From an uncultured Opitutales bacterium (GTDB lineage: Bacteria > Verrucomicrobiota > Verrucomicrobiia > Opitutales > Intestinicryptomonadaceae): DNA of 35,868 bases. The position numbers were made by a program, and so were the translations under genes. The notes under the pieces are model-generated. The model had not been told where the DNA came from and did no database searches. It was given only the letters and a program-made list of their open reading frames with translations. The stretch spans positions 1 through 35,868 of the forward strand of contig CALXLN010000002.1 of the NCBI GenBank assembly GCA_944389215.1, written 5' to 3'. Position 1 is the first letter of the stretch. Each line of letters opens with the position of its first letter. Shown here one piece after another: positions 23,393 through 33,631 of the stretch.

Positions 23393-25054
23393 TCACACGA
23401 AAAAAATTACCAGCAGCTGCGCGCTCAATACCCTCATAAACATAGTAAGCGGATAAACCGTTGCATATCCGACCGCCGGCATATCGTTGTTTGCCGTCGC
23501 ATTTGAATACGCCAGCGCCGGAGGATTTGTCGTGCTTCCCGAAAGAATTCCGATAAGCGTAAAATAGTCGAACTTAAAAACAAGCCGCCCCAAAAACGCC
23601 GCGGCCACAACCGGAACTATGGTTATTATTGCCCCGTATCCTATCCATTTGTAGCCGCCGCCGTCTATTACCGTAGACGCGAAATCCTGCCCTGCCCCCA
23701 ATCCGACTCCGGCAAGAAACAAAGCTATTCCAATTTCCCTCACCATCAGGTTTGCGCTAACGGTAGCGTAGGTTACCAATTTAAACTTAGGGCCGAACCT
23801 GCTTATGAGAATCGACACAATCAGAGGGCCTCCTGCCAGCCCCAGCTTAATCGGCTGCGGAATTCCTGGGATTGCCAACGGAATGCTGCCCACCAAAACC
23901 CCTATGAAAATTCCGAGAAATATCGGTATGAGATTGGGCTGCCTCAGGCGCAGCATTGAATTCCCCAAAATTTTCTCGACATTTTTAATCGCCGTCTCGG
24001 TGCCGACCGCCGTTACGCGGTCGCCCATCTGAAGCTCCAAATCGGCGTGCGCAACCAAGTCGATACCCGCGCGGTTGACGCGCGTTATGTTGAATGAAAA
24101 CCCCCCGTACAACCCCAGCTTTCCAAGCGTCTTGCCGTTTATCTCAGGGTTGGTAATCATTATGCGGCGCGCCTCCAGCTCGCTGTCGAGCTTCTGCCAT
24201 TCCATTTCGATTTTATCGCCGATAAAAGCTTTTATAAACTCGGCGTCTTTATTGTCGCAAACAACCAGCACTTTGTCGCCGCTTTCAAGTATGGTTTCGG
24301 CGCCGGCGATTTCTATTTTTCCATCGGCGCGGCAAACCCTCGAAATAACAAAATACCGCTGGTCCGCCAGAGACGAAACATCCTCTATCCGGCGTCCGTA
24401 AAGCGACGGATTTTCGACGGAAAGGGTCATTCTTTGCGCGCCGGGCTTTAAGCCTTCGCGTTTTTTTATCTCCGCCATTTCCCCGTTGAAATCCACTCTA
24501 AAAATCGCCTTTAAAAGTATGAAAGACATTATGACTCCGATTACCCCCAGCGGATAGGCCACCGCATACCCCAAAGCGATTGTCGGCTCCCCCGCGCCTT
24601 TTATATCCGAATAAGCCTGCTGCGCCGCGCCGAGCCCGGGAGTGTTTGTAACGGCTCCGGAAAGGACTCCAACCATTGTCGGCATCGAAACTCCAGAAAA
24701 ATAATGTATTGCCAAAGTCAGGGCAACTCCCATCAGCACCACCGCCATGGCGACGCTGTTCATTTTTAGCCCCGCCTTTTTAAACGACGAAAAAAAGCTT
24801 GGGCCGACCTGCAATCCAATCGAATAAACAAACAGCACGAGCCCGAATTCCTTCAGGAAGTCAAGAGGTCCCGCCTCCACTCCCATTCCGAAATGGCTGG
24901 CTATGATTCCCACAAACAGAACCCAAGTTATTCCGATGTTTACGCCGGCGATTTTTATCCTTCCGAGCACCACTCCGACAGTTATGACCATCGAGAATAC
25001 AAATATGCAATGCGCTATTCCCGTTCCGAAAAACAAATTGTTCAACCAGTCCAT
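23393..25054 (-). CDS. AspT/YidE/YbjL family transporter with RCK_C (TrkA-C) domains
   Basis: A 553-residue inner-membrane antiporter or transporter of the AspT/YidE/YbjL family. Two homologous membrane halves are each marked by the repeated signature: GVLSGAVTNTPGLGAAQQA in the first and GILSGSTTNPPALAYSNA in the second. Between them, residues about 205-375 hold two TrkA-C (RCK_C) domains, the usual cytoplasmic regulatory insert. Family members exchange aspartate and alanine or are of unknown substrate; nothing here decides which. A terminator at 25264-25296 separates it from ftsH, so it has its own promoter in the 25055-25263 gap. No clear terminator follows it, only a T9 run near 23270 on the minus strand without a clean stem. 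Confidence 0.9.
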   Translation of the reverse strand: MDWLNNLFFGTGIAHCIFVFSMVITVGVVLGRIKIAGVNIGITWVLFVGIIASHFGMGVEAGPLDFLKEFGLVLFVYSIGLQVGPSFFSSFKKAGLKMNSVAMAVVLMGVALTLAIHYFSGVSMPTMVGVLSGAVTNTPGLGAAQQAYSDIKGAGEPTIALGYAVAYPLGVIGVIMSFILLKAIFRVDFNGEMAEIKKREGLKPGAQRMTLSVENPSLYGRRIEDVSSLADQRYFVISRVCRADGKIEIAGAETILESGDKVLVVCDNKDAEFIKAFIGDKIEMEWQKLDSELEARRIMITNPEINGKTLGKLGLYGGFSFNITRVNRAGIDLVAHADLELQMGDRVTAVGTETAIKNVEKILGNSMLRLRQPNLIPIFLGIFIGVLVGSIPLAIPGIPQPIKLGLAGGPLIVSILISRFGPKFKLVTYATVSANLMVREIGIALFLAGVGLGAGQDFASTVIDGGGYKWIGYGAIITIVPVVAAAFLGRLVFKFDYFTLIGILSGSTTNPPALAYSNATANNDMPAVGYATVYPLTMFMRVLSAQLLVIFFV

Positions 25055-25129
25055 AAATCAATGAGAATTTGGGCAAACCGCCCGTACAATTCCATCCGGC
25101 TACACCCATTTACAGTTAGCGGAATCTAA

Positions 25130-25171
25130 GAACGCGCGCAATAAAATCAACCTTTTTTTCAAAGCGCGTTC
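25130..25171 (-). repeat. 8-bp inverted repeat with 26-base loop upstream of the YidE-like gene
   Basis: GAACGCGC (25130-25137) and GCGCGTTC (25164-25171) are exact complements. They flank an AT-rich centre with a T7 run. The pair lies 76 bases before the start of the transporter gene and could be a leader hairpin or a regulator site; neither is shown. Confidence 0.35.
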
Positions 25172-25263
25172 GGCGGTTCCGCAGCGGCAACCTGCGCGCC
25201 TATTCAAGCTACGGCGGGAACTATCGGAGCATACGTCCGCTTTAGCGCTAAAAGCCCGGGCGC

Positions 25264-25296
25264 GCAAAAGCGCCGCGCGTTTTGTCCGCGCGGCGC
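25264..25296 (-). terminator. intrinsic terminator of the ftsH operon
   Basis: A perfect 10-bp GC-rich stem (GCGCCGCGCG at 25270-25279, CGCGCGGCGC at 25287-25296) with a 7-base loop. On the minus strand it is followed by TTTT. It begins 31 bases after the ftsH stop. Confidence 0.85.
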
Positions 25297-25326
25297 AAGT
25301 TGGGCTTAAAAACGCAGCAACGGCGC

Positions 25327-27339
25327 TTATACCGTCTGCGGCGACGGCGATTCTGGAGCCTCTCCCGGAGCGACCGCGCGCTTTTCCCTTTCCTCAGCCG
25401 CCAAAGCCGCGGCGGCCTTTTCTGCTGCAGCCCGCTCTATGTCTTCTTTTGTCGTGGGAGTAAACTCGCCTCGAACTATTTTATAAACGTCTTCTCCCTC
25501 AATTGTTTCGCGCAGCAAAAGCTCGTTGGCAATCATGTCGAGTTTGTCGCGGTTGGACTTTAGGATATCGCGCGCGCGGTCTAGCTGCCCCTCTATAATT
25601 TTCTTTATCTGGGCGTCTATCATTTCGGCGGTGCGCTCGCTGAAATTCTGGTCGCGCGCGAACTCCTTGCCTAGAAATATGTGCTCCTGATTGTTTCCAA
25701 GCGCGACCGGGCCGAGCTCGCTCATTCCCCAATCGCAAACCATTTTGCGCGCTACCGCGGTAGCCGATTTAATATCGCCCGAAGCACCGTTGGTAATATC
25801 GGAAAACACTATTTCCTCCGCAACTCTTCCGCCCAGGGACGCGCAGATTTGGTTCAACATTTTACCACGGGTCTGCGTCATTATATCCTTTGCGGGAATG
25901 AACATCGTAGAACCCAAGCTTTGTCCGCGGGGAATTATCGTAACTTTATGGACGGGCATTTTGCCGTCGTCTATCAAAGCCTGCACGAGCGCATGCCCGG
26001 CTTCGTGGTACGCTGTAAGGCTGCGTTCCTCGCTGTCCATCACCCTGCGGTGCTCGCGGCCGAAAAACACTTTGTCGCGCGCCTCGAACAAGTCAGCCAT
26101 CGTTACGGTTTTCTCGTTTTTGCGCGCGGCGATTATCGCGCCTTCGTTAAGCATATTAGCCAAGTCCGCGCCGGAACACCCCGCCGTAAGCTGCGCGACT
26201 TTCCGCAAATCCACATCGTCGGCAAGCTTTACCTTTTTGGCGTGGACTTTCAGAATTTCCTCCCTTCCGTTAATGTCCGGAAGGTCTATGACGACCTGCC
26301 TGTCAAATCTTCCCGGGCGCAAAAGCGCGCTGTCGAGAACATCTGGGCGGTTTGTGGCGGCTATTATTATTATTCCCGTTTGCGCGTCGAAACCGTCCAT
26401 TTCGACAAGGAGAGAATTAAGTGTCTGCTCGCGTTCGTCGTTTCCGCCACCCAGTCCGGCTCCTCGCTGCCTGCCGACAGCGTCTATTTCGTCTATAAAA
26501 ACGAGGCAGGGAGCGGTCTTGCGCGCCTGCTCAAACATATCTCGCACGCGGGCTGCGCCGACACCGACAAACAACTCCACAAAATCCGAACCGCTTATAG
26601 TGTAGAAAGGCACGTCCGCCTCCCCGGCAACTGCGCGCGCCAACAGGGTTTTGCCCGTCCCGGGAGGTCCAACCATTAAAATTCCCTTTGGTATGCGCGC
26701 GCCGATTTCCCTGAATTTTTGCGGGTTCTTCAAGAATTCCACAATTTCCCTGACTTCCTCCTTCGATTCTTCGCAGCCGGCGACATCCGCAAACGTAACT
26801 TTGTTTTTATCAGGCGACATCAGGCGCGCGGGACTTTTGCTGTAGTTCATCCCCATCCTGCCTGACGCCTTCATTTGGCGCGTCAGCATAAAGTAAATGA
26901 CCCCCAAAATAAGCAGCACCGGAAGAATGGTGGTGAGGATGTTCCCCCAGAAAGATCCCGCCGGGTTTTCGCGCACAGTCCAAGGCGAAGTAGGAGCGGA
27001 TAGCTGCTTGTACATGTCGTCCGTAACCCTGCCTTCAAATTTAAAATCGAGCGTTCGCGGAGTGTCGGCGGGCGCGTCCTCCCTGCCGAAAAGCGGATTT
27101 TTTACTTTGCCTACGATAGAGTACCAATCTTTGCCTCCGTTGGGATCGTTGGTTATAGATATTTCGACAAGCTCGTCGTTGTTTGCGGCCGACATCAGCT
27201 TGCGTACGTCGAAATTCTGAACCTTTAACGCCCCGCCGCGCGGAAGCATTACCAGGAATATAATCGCGCAGAAAATCATAATCCAAACAAGATACGGCTT
27301 GTTCGGAATCCTACCTAACGAGTTGTTCTTTTTGTCCAT
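25327..27339 (-). CDS. ftsH: ATP-dependent zinc metalloprotease FtsH
   Basis: FtsH is a membrane-anchored hexameric AAA+ protease that degrades damaged membrane proteins and some regulators. From the ATG at 27339 the 670-residue protein has a first membrane helix at 15-32, a periplasmic domain, and a second helix at 133-152. The AAA module has Walker A GPPGTGKT (224-231), Walker [10 protein letters not shown] (278-286) and the second region of homology near 325-350. The zinc motif HEAGH is at 445-449. The tail is rich in A and E. The frame is open to 27432, but that would overlap tilS and add non-family residues. It follows tilS by 23 bases, a gene pair found in many bacteria, and ends a five-gene transcript. 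Confidence 0.98.
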   Translation of the reverse strand: MDKKNNSLGRIPNKPYLVWIMIFCAIIFLVMLPRGGALKVQNFDVRKLMSAANNDELVEISITNDPNGGKDWYSIVGKVKNPLFGREDAPADTPRTLDFKFEGRVTDDMYKQLSAPTSPWTVRENPAGSFWGNILTTILPVLLILGVIYFMLTRQMKASGRMGMNYSKSPARLMSPDKNKVTFADVAGCEESKEEVREIVEFLKNPQKFREIGARIPKGILMVGPPGTGKTLLARAVAGEADVPFYTISGSDFVELFVGVGAARVRDMFEQARKTAPCLVFIDEIDAVGRQRGAGLGGGNDEREQTLNSLLVEMDGFDAQTGIIIIAATNRPDVLDSALLRPGRFDRQVVIDLPDINGREEILKVHAKKVKLADDVDLRKVAQLTAGCSGADLANMLNEGAIIAARKNEKTVTMADLFEARDKVFFGREHRRVMDSEERSLTAYHEAGHALVQALIDDGKMPVHKVTIIPRGQSLGSTMFIPAKDIMTQTRGKMLNQICASLGGRVAEEIVFSDITNGASGDIKSATAVARKMVCDWGMSELGPVALGNNQEHIFLGKEFARDQNFSERTAEMIDAQIKKIIEGQLDRARDILKSNRDKLDMIANELLLRETIEGEDVYKIVRGEFTPTTKEDIERAAAEKAAAALAAEEREKRAVAPGEAPESPSPQTV

Positions 27340-27362
27340 TTGAAAAAAATTTAATTCGCCAT

Positions 27363-28805
27363 TTAATATTGGGGAGGCGCGTAGGTCAATTCTATTGCGA
27401 CGGAAGAATTCTCCAATTTGAAATCGTCGCAAGGCGGCAAACCGACCCCCCAGAGAATCCGCCCATGCTTATTACAGACAAGCGGGATTGAATTTCGTTT
27501 CGCGGAAGGAATCTTTTTTGCAATAAAAATGTCCTTCAAGCGTTTTTTAGATTTTGAGCCCAAAGGGATATATGCGTCTCCGGCGCGCTTGTTTCTGGCA
27601 AACAGAGAGCCGTCCGACAGATTTCCTACGGCGGACAAGTCTATGTATGCGCGTTTTGAGTCGTCGTTTTCCCCGCGTTTTACGGCACAGAGCCGGTCGG
27701 CGGAAAGCCGGATTTTTTTCACGCACAATACTCCGCCGTCGGGGAGGACGTTTTTGCCAATTTTAAGCGAAAGTTCAAAATCTTCGAGATTTCTTTCGAC
27801 TGATATCGATTTGGACAAAGCATCGAAGCAAAAGAAAACTCCGTCGCCTACGCTGCTTTTAAAAGTCGTCCCGCGCTTTGAGATTTTTTCCAATATTGCG
27901 TCGGTTGCCCCCGAGCGCAGAGCCTCCAACACGCCCCCGGACGACAAAAAACGCATCAGCGCGCGCCTTAAAAGCGCAGGATTGCCCAATATTGTTGAGG
28001 TCAGCCGCAGCGGGCTGCCGCGGCTCCAAGAACCGTTTGCGGATTCCAATTCGGAGTCTAGGACAGAATTGATAAAATCCGCGTCTTCAGCCAACAGTTT
28101 GTGCGAGCGCAAAACCGATTTTCCAAAATCTCCCGGAGAGACCCCCTCTATTTGAGGAATTAAAATATTGCGAATTTTATTTCGGAAAAATTTCGATTCG
28201 GCGTTTGATTCGTCCTCGCGCCACGCAATTCCCGCATCTTTGAGGGCTGAAACAATCTCCGGCTTTTTCAGCGGCAGCATTGGGCGCGCGAAAACCGCGC
28301 CTCCCAGCCTCGAAACCGCCCTTGGAGCGCATAGGCCGTCAAGGCCTGCGCCGCGTGCCAAACGCATTAGAAAAGTTTCGGCGACGTCTCCGCAATGGTG
28401 CCCTTGGACAATGCAAGAAAGTTTCAGCCTGGAATTAGCTTCCAAGAAAAAGCGCATCCGCATTTTTCTAAATTCTTCCTCGGAAAATTTTTTCGGGGCG
28501 CTTTCCGCCGCCCCCAAAACAAACTCCACTCCCAGCTCCGAACATAACCCTCGAACAAAATCCTCGTCGACATCCGCGTTGGCGCGCGCCTTGTGGTTGA
28601 AGTGCAGCACCCTGATATTTTTCAAATTTTTTCCGCCGCACAAAGACATTACCCAAAAGAGCAGAAAGACCGAATCCGCCCCGCCAGAACACGCAACCCC
28701 CAATCTGGAACCGGAGGCAATCGCAGAGCGGACAAAGTTTTCCGCCGCGGGTTCAAATTTTAATCCGCGCAAAATCTTAAAAAATATTTCCATGTTAACC
28801 GACAT
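27363..28805 (-). CDS. tilS: tRNA(Ile)-lysidine synthetase
   Basis: TilS attaches lysine to C34 of the CAU-anticodon isoleucine tRNA, changing its decoding to AUA. It is essential in most bacteria. The PP-loop motif SGGADS lies at residues 40-45 of the 480-residue protein, and HHCGDVAETFLMRLARGAG and RPMLPLKK follow in normal order. The C-terminal part (PLGSKSKKRLKDIFIAKKIP) is the tRNA-binding TilS-C domain. The ATG at 28805 is taken as start because it lies 13 bases after the comEC stop; an ATG at 28793 is equally possible. The open frame runs further to 28838, but this overlaps comEC. The matching tRNA-Ile2 is not in the window. Confidence 0.95.
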   Translation of the reverse strand: MSVNMEIFFKILRGLKFEPAAENFVRSAIASGSRLGVACSGGADSVFLLFWVMSLCGGKNLKNIRVLHFNHKARANADVDEDFVRGLCSELGVEFVLGAAESAPKKFSEEEFRKMRMRFFLEANSRLKLSCIVQGHHCGDVAETFLMRLARGAGLDGLCAPRAVSRLGGAVFARPMLPLKKPEIVSALKDAGIAWREDESNAESKFFRNKIRNILIPQIEGVSPGDFGKSVLRSHKLLAEDADFINSVLDSELESANGSWSRGSPLRLTSTILGNPALLRRALMRFLSSGGVLEALRSGATDAILEKISKRGTTFKSSVGDGVFFCFDALSKSISVERNLEDFELSLKIGKNVLPDGGVLCVKKIRLSADRLCAVKRGENDDSKRAYIDLSAVGNLSDGSLFARNKRAGDAYIPLGSKSKKRLKDIFIAKKIPSAKRNSIPLVCNKHGRILWGVGLPPCDDFKLENSSVAIELTYAPPQY

Positions 28806-28818
28806 ATTATAAACAATT

Positions 28819-30555
28819 TCAAAACGCCGAAGCCGCAAATATTACCGCCAACGACAATAAAGGCGGCAATGCGAAACGCAAGAGCGGATTGCCGTTGTCC
28901 AACAATCCAGACAAACCCAGAAACGCCGCAAGCGAAACCGCCGTAATCCCCATACTTGGCAGCGACACTTTCACAGAGGCCTCAAAACTTTTCGCCCCCC
29001 AGACCGCGAATGCCGACATCCATCCAACAATCGCGCAAGCAATCCAATTGAGAAAAGCCGCGATAAAATTCGGCAGGAGAAATCCCGCGAACCCGAGCCC
29101 CACGGCAATCCCCGCGCCGAATACAAAAACGGGAGAATAAAGCCAGGACATTGTGGAAATATATGAAAAATAATGCGCGCTTAGCGGAGCCGCCGCAAAC
29201 GCAGCCCCCAAAGATATGCAAACCCCTCCCACTGTAAGCGAGAACAACCACTTGCAAAACGCCTGCGCGCGCGTCGGGTCGTAATGGGGAAACCTTCGGT
29301 TATACTTAGACTCGAAAAAGCGGTAAAGGGGAAGTCCGTACACAAATATCGAACACACTATCGCGTACGAAAGCACAAACCCCGCATCGAACAAATCCGC
29401 GGGATTAATTAAAAGCGCTATTGTAGCCGCGATAATTAAAGCCGCAAAAGCCTTCACGCCCCTGCCCGACACCATAGCCAGCCAAAATACGGCTATCATG
29501 ACGAACGCCCTTATTGCCGACGGCCTTCCCCCGCACGCGCAAACGTAAAGGTACAATATCGGCAAGGCAATAAACGGCTGAAACTTCCAATAGACTTTTA
29601 CGGCGCGCAAAAAAACATACACAAGCATAGCGGCAAATCCCACATGCAGCCCGCTTATGGCAAAAACGTGCATCGTGCCGGTATCCGCAAAACTTTGCTT
29701 TTGCTCTTTGGTGAGTTTGCTTTTATCTCCAAGAAGCATTGCAACGTACGTATCCGACGAAAGTTTGTCAACGCCGAATAAATCGGCCGAAAGGCTGCGG
29801 CGCATATAGGCGTTCAGCCAATCGTAGAATTTGTGCCGCCAATTTGCCGGCGCGACAACCTTGACGCCAGAAGCGTCGCAGCTCATCTTGAAATAAATAA
29901 AGCGCGAAGCCAAATAGCGTTCGAACGCGGCAGACTTCTCGTATCCGCACCCGCGGGATTTGAGCGGAGATGTGCGGACATCCTCCAAAACGCCCTCAAA
30001 GGAAACCGTTTGAGACGCAACCAAAGGTTCGGAAACCCCAGCGGTATTTTGCCATACGCTATACCAGATTTTCAAGCCCTCGAGGTCCCCAAGCCCCGCG
30101 GGGGCTCCCACAATGGTTGCAGTGCCGTATATCGAATTTTTCGCGCCCCGCGACACGTCGTCCAAAACCGCCGATATTTTTATTTCGCGCGGGGTAAAAT
30201 CCGGATACGGGTTTGCGGGAACGCGCTCAAAGAAATACCATGCGCAAACGAAGAAAACACCCAATGCGCACAATAAATTTTTTCCGGCCCAATTTGCGAA
30301 CGTCAGCCGTTTAAAACCTTTCGGCTCCGCAGCGCAGGTTGCCGGTTCATCGCAAAAAAATAAATTAAACGTAAGCCCCAATGCAAACAGAAACAAACCT
30401 AATACAAGCGCGCATTCGCGCGCCGAACGCAGGCTTTCAAGACACGCACAAGCGGAAAACGCCAATATTCCAGCCAAAAGATACGGCAGCAGCGGAGCGT
30501 AAAAAGCGTTGCGCCGGACTATTCTGCGTGGCGATTTGCGCGGGCGTGGAAGCAT
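28819..30555 (-). CDS. ComEC/Rec2-type DNA uptake channel protein
   Basis: This is a membrane channel protein of the ComEC/Rec2 family that takes single-stranded DNA into the cytoplasm during transformation. The protein has 578 residues. Two N-terminal membrane segments lead to a DUF4131/OB-like periplasmic domain (about residues 120-240). The competence domain follows, with MHVFAISGLHVGF near residue 300 and GGRPSAIRAFVMIAVFW near 345, and then several further helices. The C-terminal metallo-beta-lactamase domain found in Bacillus ComEC is absent, as in many Gram-negative short forms. It sits three bases after the LivJ-like gene and is co-transcribed with tilS and ftsH. Secretin proteins lie nearby, but natural competence is not shown. 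Confidence 0.9.
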   Translation of the reverse strand: MLPRPRKSPRRIVRRNAFYAPLLPYLLAGILAFSACACLESLRSARECALVLGLFLFALGLTFNLFFCDEPATCAAEPKGFKRLTFANWAGKNLLCALGVFFVCAWYFFERVPANPYPDFTPREIKISAVLDDVSRGAKNSIYGTATIVGAPAGLGDLEGLKIWYSVWQNTAGVSEPLVASQTVSFEGVLEDVRTSPLKSRGCGYEKSAAFERYLASRFIYFKMSCDASGVKVVAPANWRHKFYDWLNAYMRRSLSADLFGVDKLSSDTYVAMLLGDKSKLTKEQKQSFADTGTMHVFAISGLHVGFAAMLVYVFLRAVKVYWKFQPFIALPILYLYVCACGGRPSAIRAFVMIAVFWLAMVSGRGVKAFAALIIAATIALLINPADLFDAGFVLSYAIVCSIFVYGLPLYRFFESKYNRRFPHYDPTRAQAFCKWLFSLTVGGVCISLGAAFAAAPLSAHYFSYISTMSWLYSPVFVFGAGIAVGLGFAGFLLPNFIAAFLNWIACAIVGWMSAFAVWGAKSFEASVKVSLPSMGITAVSLAAFLGLSGLLDNGNPLLRFALPPLLSLAVIFAASAF

Positions 30556-30558
30556 CTG

Positions 30559-31674
30559 CTATTTTCGCTCCGCAAGCACGAGCTCCGAAACGGAGTCGCC
30601 CGAGGAGTCGAAGGAAATTTTTCCGATAGCGCCGTCGTACGATTTTCCGCTGAAAAACGCCCGCATTTCTTTGGGGTTAAATTTCGCCCCCGCCGCCGCG
30701 CGCGAAAGCAGCATCACGCTGTCGTATCCGTACGCGGCCATCCAAGTAGGCTCCTTGCCGTATTCGGCTTTATACGCGCGGCGAAAGCCTAAAGAGGGCT
30801 CCGTTTTAACCTCGCCGCGCTGAAACAATGTCTCCACCCGAAAGAACCTTATGCCGTCAGGCACGGCAGGCGGAGGCGCGTAGTAAAATCCGCAATCCGC
30901 CACCACGCTGCCCTTGAATCCCGATTTTCCCAGATTCGACAAAAACGCCGGAAGCTCTTTGCCGTAGCCGACGTAAAACACATACTGCGACCAAAGGCGC
31001 ATAATCTGCTCTCCAAACACTCCGAAGCGAGTTTCGCCTTCGCCGTAAACGTCCTTATAGAGTCTGGTTTTTCCAACGTTCAAATTGAACGCAAGATAGT
31101 CTCCGTTTGACTTGCCGATTAAATTGTCAACGTTCATCAAAACGAGCTGTTTTTCCTTGCCGTCGGAGCGATCCACGGCCTTTGCCATAATGTCGCCCTG
31201 CTGCGCGCCGTTTATAAATATGCGCGTGGAATTGCCGGAGTCCAAAGTTACGGGAGGATAAGAGCTCAGATAGTTTACGAAAATATTTTCCTCTTTTGCC
31301 AGAACCCTGCACAGAAAAACTGTTTCGTTGCCGAAGCCAAAATTAAAGACTTTTACGCCGCTTGATGCCATAGAATTAAAAGCCGACGCGAACTCGTAAT
31401 CTTTGCGCGAAGTATCCTCCACCATTAACGAGAGCATTACGCCGCCGATTCCGCCGCTTGAATTTAATTGGCGCTCGGCAAGCCTCATCCCGTTCAAAAC
31501 ATCTTTGGCCGCATCCGAATTTGAACCGCTCAGAGGCAGAAACACGCCCATCGGATATGAGGCAAATTCCCCATCGGCGGATTTTTCACGATTGCCGGAT
31601 TTTTCCGACACGCCAGAACAAGCCGAAACGCACGCAAAAACCGCGGAAAACAACGTTAAAAGAAGAAATTTCAT
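30559..31674 (-). CDS. LivJ-like (Peripla_BP_6) ligand-binding lipoprotein
   Basis: A 371-residue periplasmic binding protein of the branched-chain amino acid / receptor-ligand-binding group. A lipoprotein signal peptide ends in VSAC, so Cys19 is the lipid anchor. The mature protein begins a typical Peripla_BP_6 fold with YPMGVFLPLSGSNSDAAKD, then NSSGGIGGVMLSLMVEDTS, and near the C-terminus YKAEYGKEPTWMAAYGYDSV. No permease or ATPase gene is near. The protein might serve an ABC system elsewhere, or act alone as does LpoA, which uses this fold to regulate peptidoglycan synthesis. It lies between a ThDP enzyme (14 bases upstream) and comEC (3 bases downstream), a setting that does not reveal the ligand. 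Confidence 0.85.
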   Translation of the reverse strand: MKFLLLTLFSAVFACVSACSGVSEKSGNREKSADGEFASYPMGVFLPLSGSNSDAAKDVLNGMRLAERQLNSSGGIGGVMLSLMVEDTSRKDYEFASAFNSMASSGVKVFNFGFGNETVFLCRVLAKEENIFVNYLSSYPPVTLDSGNSTRIFINGAQQGDIMAKAVDRSDGKEKQLVLMNVDNLIGKSNGDYLAFNLNVGKTRLYKDVYGEGETRFGVFGEQIMRLWSQYVFYVGYGKELPAFLSNLGKSGFKGSVVADCGFYYAPPPAVPDGIRFFRVETLFQRGEVKTEPSLGFRRAYKAEYGKEPTWMAAYGYDSVMLLSRAAAGAKFNPKEMRAFFSGKSYDGAIGKISFDSSGDSVSELVLAERK

Positions 31675-31688
31675 AATGCCAGAGCTTA

Positions 31689-33500
31689 TTAAATTTCGGG
31701 GTTTGTCATAATCTCAATCATCACAGGCCCGTCCTTTTTCAGAGCCTCAGAAAGTTGGCCGTCGAGTTTTTCTGGATTGTCTATGCGCACGCCCTGTCCG
31801 CCGCAAAGTTTGGAGAACTCGGCGAAACTCGGATTCAGCAGGCTCGTTTGCCAAACGTCCATCTTTGCCTTTTGCTGTTCAAGCGAAATTTTTGCAAGCT
31901 CCGAATTGTTGAATACGACGCATTTTATATCCATATTATTTTTCACCACGGTTGTCCATTCTGCGAGGTACTGACCTATTCCGCCGTCCCCGACCACCGC
32001 CACGACCTGCCTGCCTTCGTATTCTCCGTCCTCGCGGGTTGCGCACCATGCCCCCATTGCGGACGGAAGCCCGACTCCTATCGACCCCAAATACCATGAA
32101 AGCAACATGCGCTGGTTTTTGCATTCAAAGTATCTTCCAAAAGCGTATGCGACATTGCCGACATCCACGCTGACGATAGCGGTAGGTTCTACATATTTAG
32201 AAAGTGCCGCGCAAACGGCAGCCTGGGAAATAGCCCCGGGCAAACTCTTTGCGGCGCGGCGCGATTTTTCCTCGCGCCATGCCGCCCACTGGGCGGCTAT
32301 TTCGCCGCGCATATTTATGGACTGGGCGTAGTATATTTGCCCGACAATTTTTTCGAGAGACGCCGCCATGTCTCCGACCAATCCGAAATCGACCCTGCGC
32401 AATCTTCCTATCGCGCGCGGATCGCGGTCTATTTGCAAAATTTTCTTGTTCTTTGAAATTTCAGAATGCCGGCTAAAGCCCATTCCCAAACCTATAATGA
32501 GATCGCTTTCCGACATGAACTTAGCCGAAACCGGCGTTCCGCTTCTGCCGACGACTCCGCACGCAAGCGGATGGGAATCAGCGACAAATCCTTTTGCGCG
32601 GTATGTTGTCATAACGGGACAGTTGAGCTTTTCCGCAAGTTCCATAACCCATCCAATGGCTGCGCGGCATCCGTTGCCCATTATTATTACCGGCCTGCTC
32701 GCCGCGCAAATCATCGACGCGGCTTTGGAAATTTCTGAATCCGGCGGCAAAACCGGGGGAGAAAACAGAGCTCCGTCGGGCTTTGAAGGCAAACTCCCAT
32801 TGGCGTCCAAAACCTGCATGTCGTCGGGAAGCGCTATTTGCGACACATCGCCGTTTGCGATTGCGCTGCGGCAGGCAGTCGTCATAAGTTCGCCGAAATC
32901 CGAGCCGCTCTGCAGTATCTGGCGGCTTACGGCAACTTCTTTAAATGCTGAAAGCAAATCTATCTCCTGAAAAGCGTAAAGCCCCATGTCTTTAGAGGGG
33001 ACCTGCCCGGTAAGAGCTATTACAGGTGCGCGGTCTAGATGGGCGTCCGCCAAACCCGTTATCAAATTCGTAGCGCCGGGGCCGGCTATCGTAATGCAGG
33101 CGGCAGGCTTGGCTGTCAATTTGCCGTATGCGGAACACGCAAACGCCGCCGCGCCCTCATGGCGTATGCCTATATAACGCATTTTGCCGGCGTCGACACA
33201 TCTGCGGATTGCCTCTGCCATTCCCAAATTGGAATGCCCAACCATTCCTAAGACCCAACGCACACCCCAGTTTGCCATCGTTTGCGCGAGCACATCGGAT
33301 GCTGTTTTCAATCCGCTTGAATCCGCCTGGACGGCGGATGAAGCCGCAGTATCTTTTACGGATGCATCTTCTACCGCCGCAAACATATCCTTGCCCACTC
33401 CGCACACGGGGCACACCCAATCGGACGGAAGACTGGCGAATTTTACAGATTCCTTGGATTCGTCGTAACGGTAACCGCAAACTTTGCATTCATAAATCAT
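31689..33500 (-). CDS. rubredoxin-ThDP enzyme fusion, pyruvate-oxidase/acetolactate-synthase superfamily
   Basis: A 603-residue protein with two parts. Residues 1-45 are a complete rubredoxin with the iron ligands C5, C8, C30 and C33 ([18 protein letters not shown]). An alanine/serine-rich linker leads to a thiamine-diphosphate enzyme of the POX/ALS group from about residue 65. The catalytic glutamate is E115 in [14 protein letters not shown]. The central domain is at about 255-380, and the ThDP/metal motif VVGDGGIGQ followed by VVFNN is near residue 510-545. In this superfamily enzymes decarboxylate pyruvate or other 2-oxo acids. The rubredoxin would offer an electron outlet in place of a quinone or oxygen. 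The substrate is not known. It is the first gene of the operon that ends with ftsH. Confidence 0.9.
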   Translation of the reverse strand: MIYECKVCGYRYDESKESVKFASLPSDWVCPVCGVGKDMFAAVEDASVKDTAASSAVQADSSGLKTASDVLAQTMANWGVRWVLGMVGHSNLGMAEAIRRCVDAGKMRYIGIRHEGAAAFACSAYGKLTAKPAACITIAGPGATNLITGLADAHLDRAPVIALTGQVPSKDMGLYAFQEIDLLSAFKEVAVSRQILQSGSDFGELMTTACRSAIANGDVSQIALPDDMQVLDANGSLPSKPDGALFSPPVLPPDSEISKAASMICAASRPVIIMGNGCRAAIGWVMELAEKLNCPVMTTYRAKGFVADSHPLACGVVGRSGTPVSAKFMSESDLIIGLGMGFSRHSEISKNKKILQIDRDPRAIGRLRRVDFGLVGDMAASLEKIVGQIYYAQSINMRGEIAAQWAAWREEKSRRAAKSLPGAISQAAVCAALSKYVEPTAIVSVDVGNVAYAFGRYFECKNQRMLLSWYLGSIGVGLPSAMGAWCATREDGEYEGRQVVAVVGDGGIGQYLAEWTTVVKNNMDIKCVVFNNSELAKISLEQQKAKMDVWQTSLLNPSFAEFSKLCGGQGVRIDNPEKLDGQLSEALKKDGPVMIEIMTNPEI

Positions 33501-33619
33501 GTAAACAAGCTATCAGCCGACAACCCCAGGCGCAATTCTTTTTTTCCTGCAATTAAACTATGTTAAAAAAAATGTTGATTTCAAAAAATAAGTATATAGC
33601 TTTATACTTTCAAAATTTT

Positions 33620-33626
33620 AAGGAGG
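33620..33626 (+). promoter_or_regulatory. Shine-Dalgarno sequence that fixes the rpoZ start
   Basis: AAGGAGG, the full anti-16S complement, stands 5 bases before a TTG at 33632-33634. This places the start at the TTG and rejects the ATG at 33560. Confidence 0.85.
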
Positions 33627-33631
33627 ACACC

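Noticed and set aside
25681..26679. 332-codon open frame opposite ftsH
   Set aside because: Antisense shadow of the AAA and protease domains; no domain recognised.
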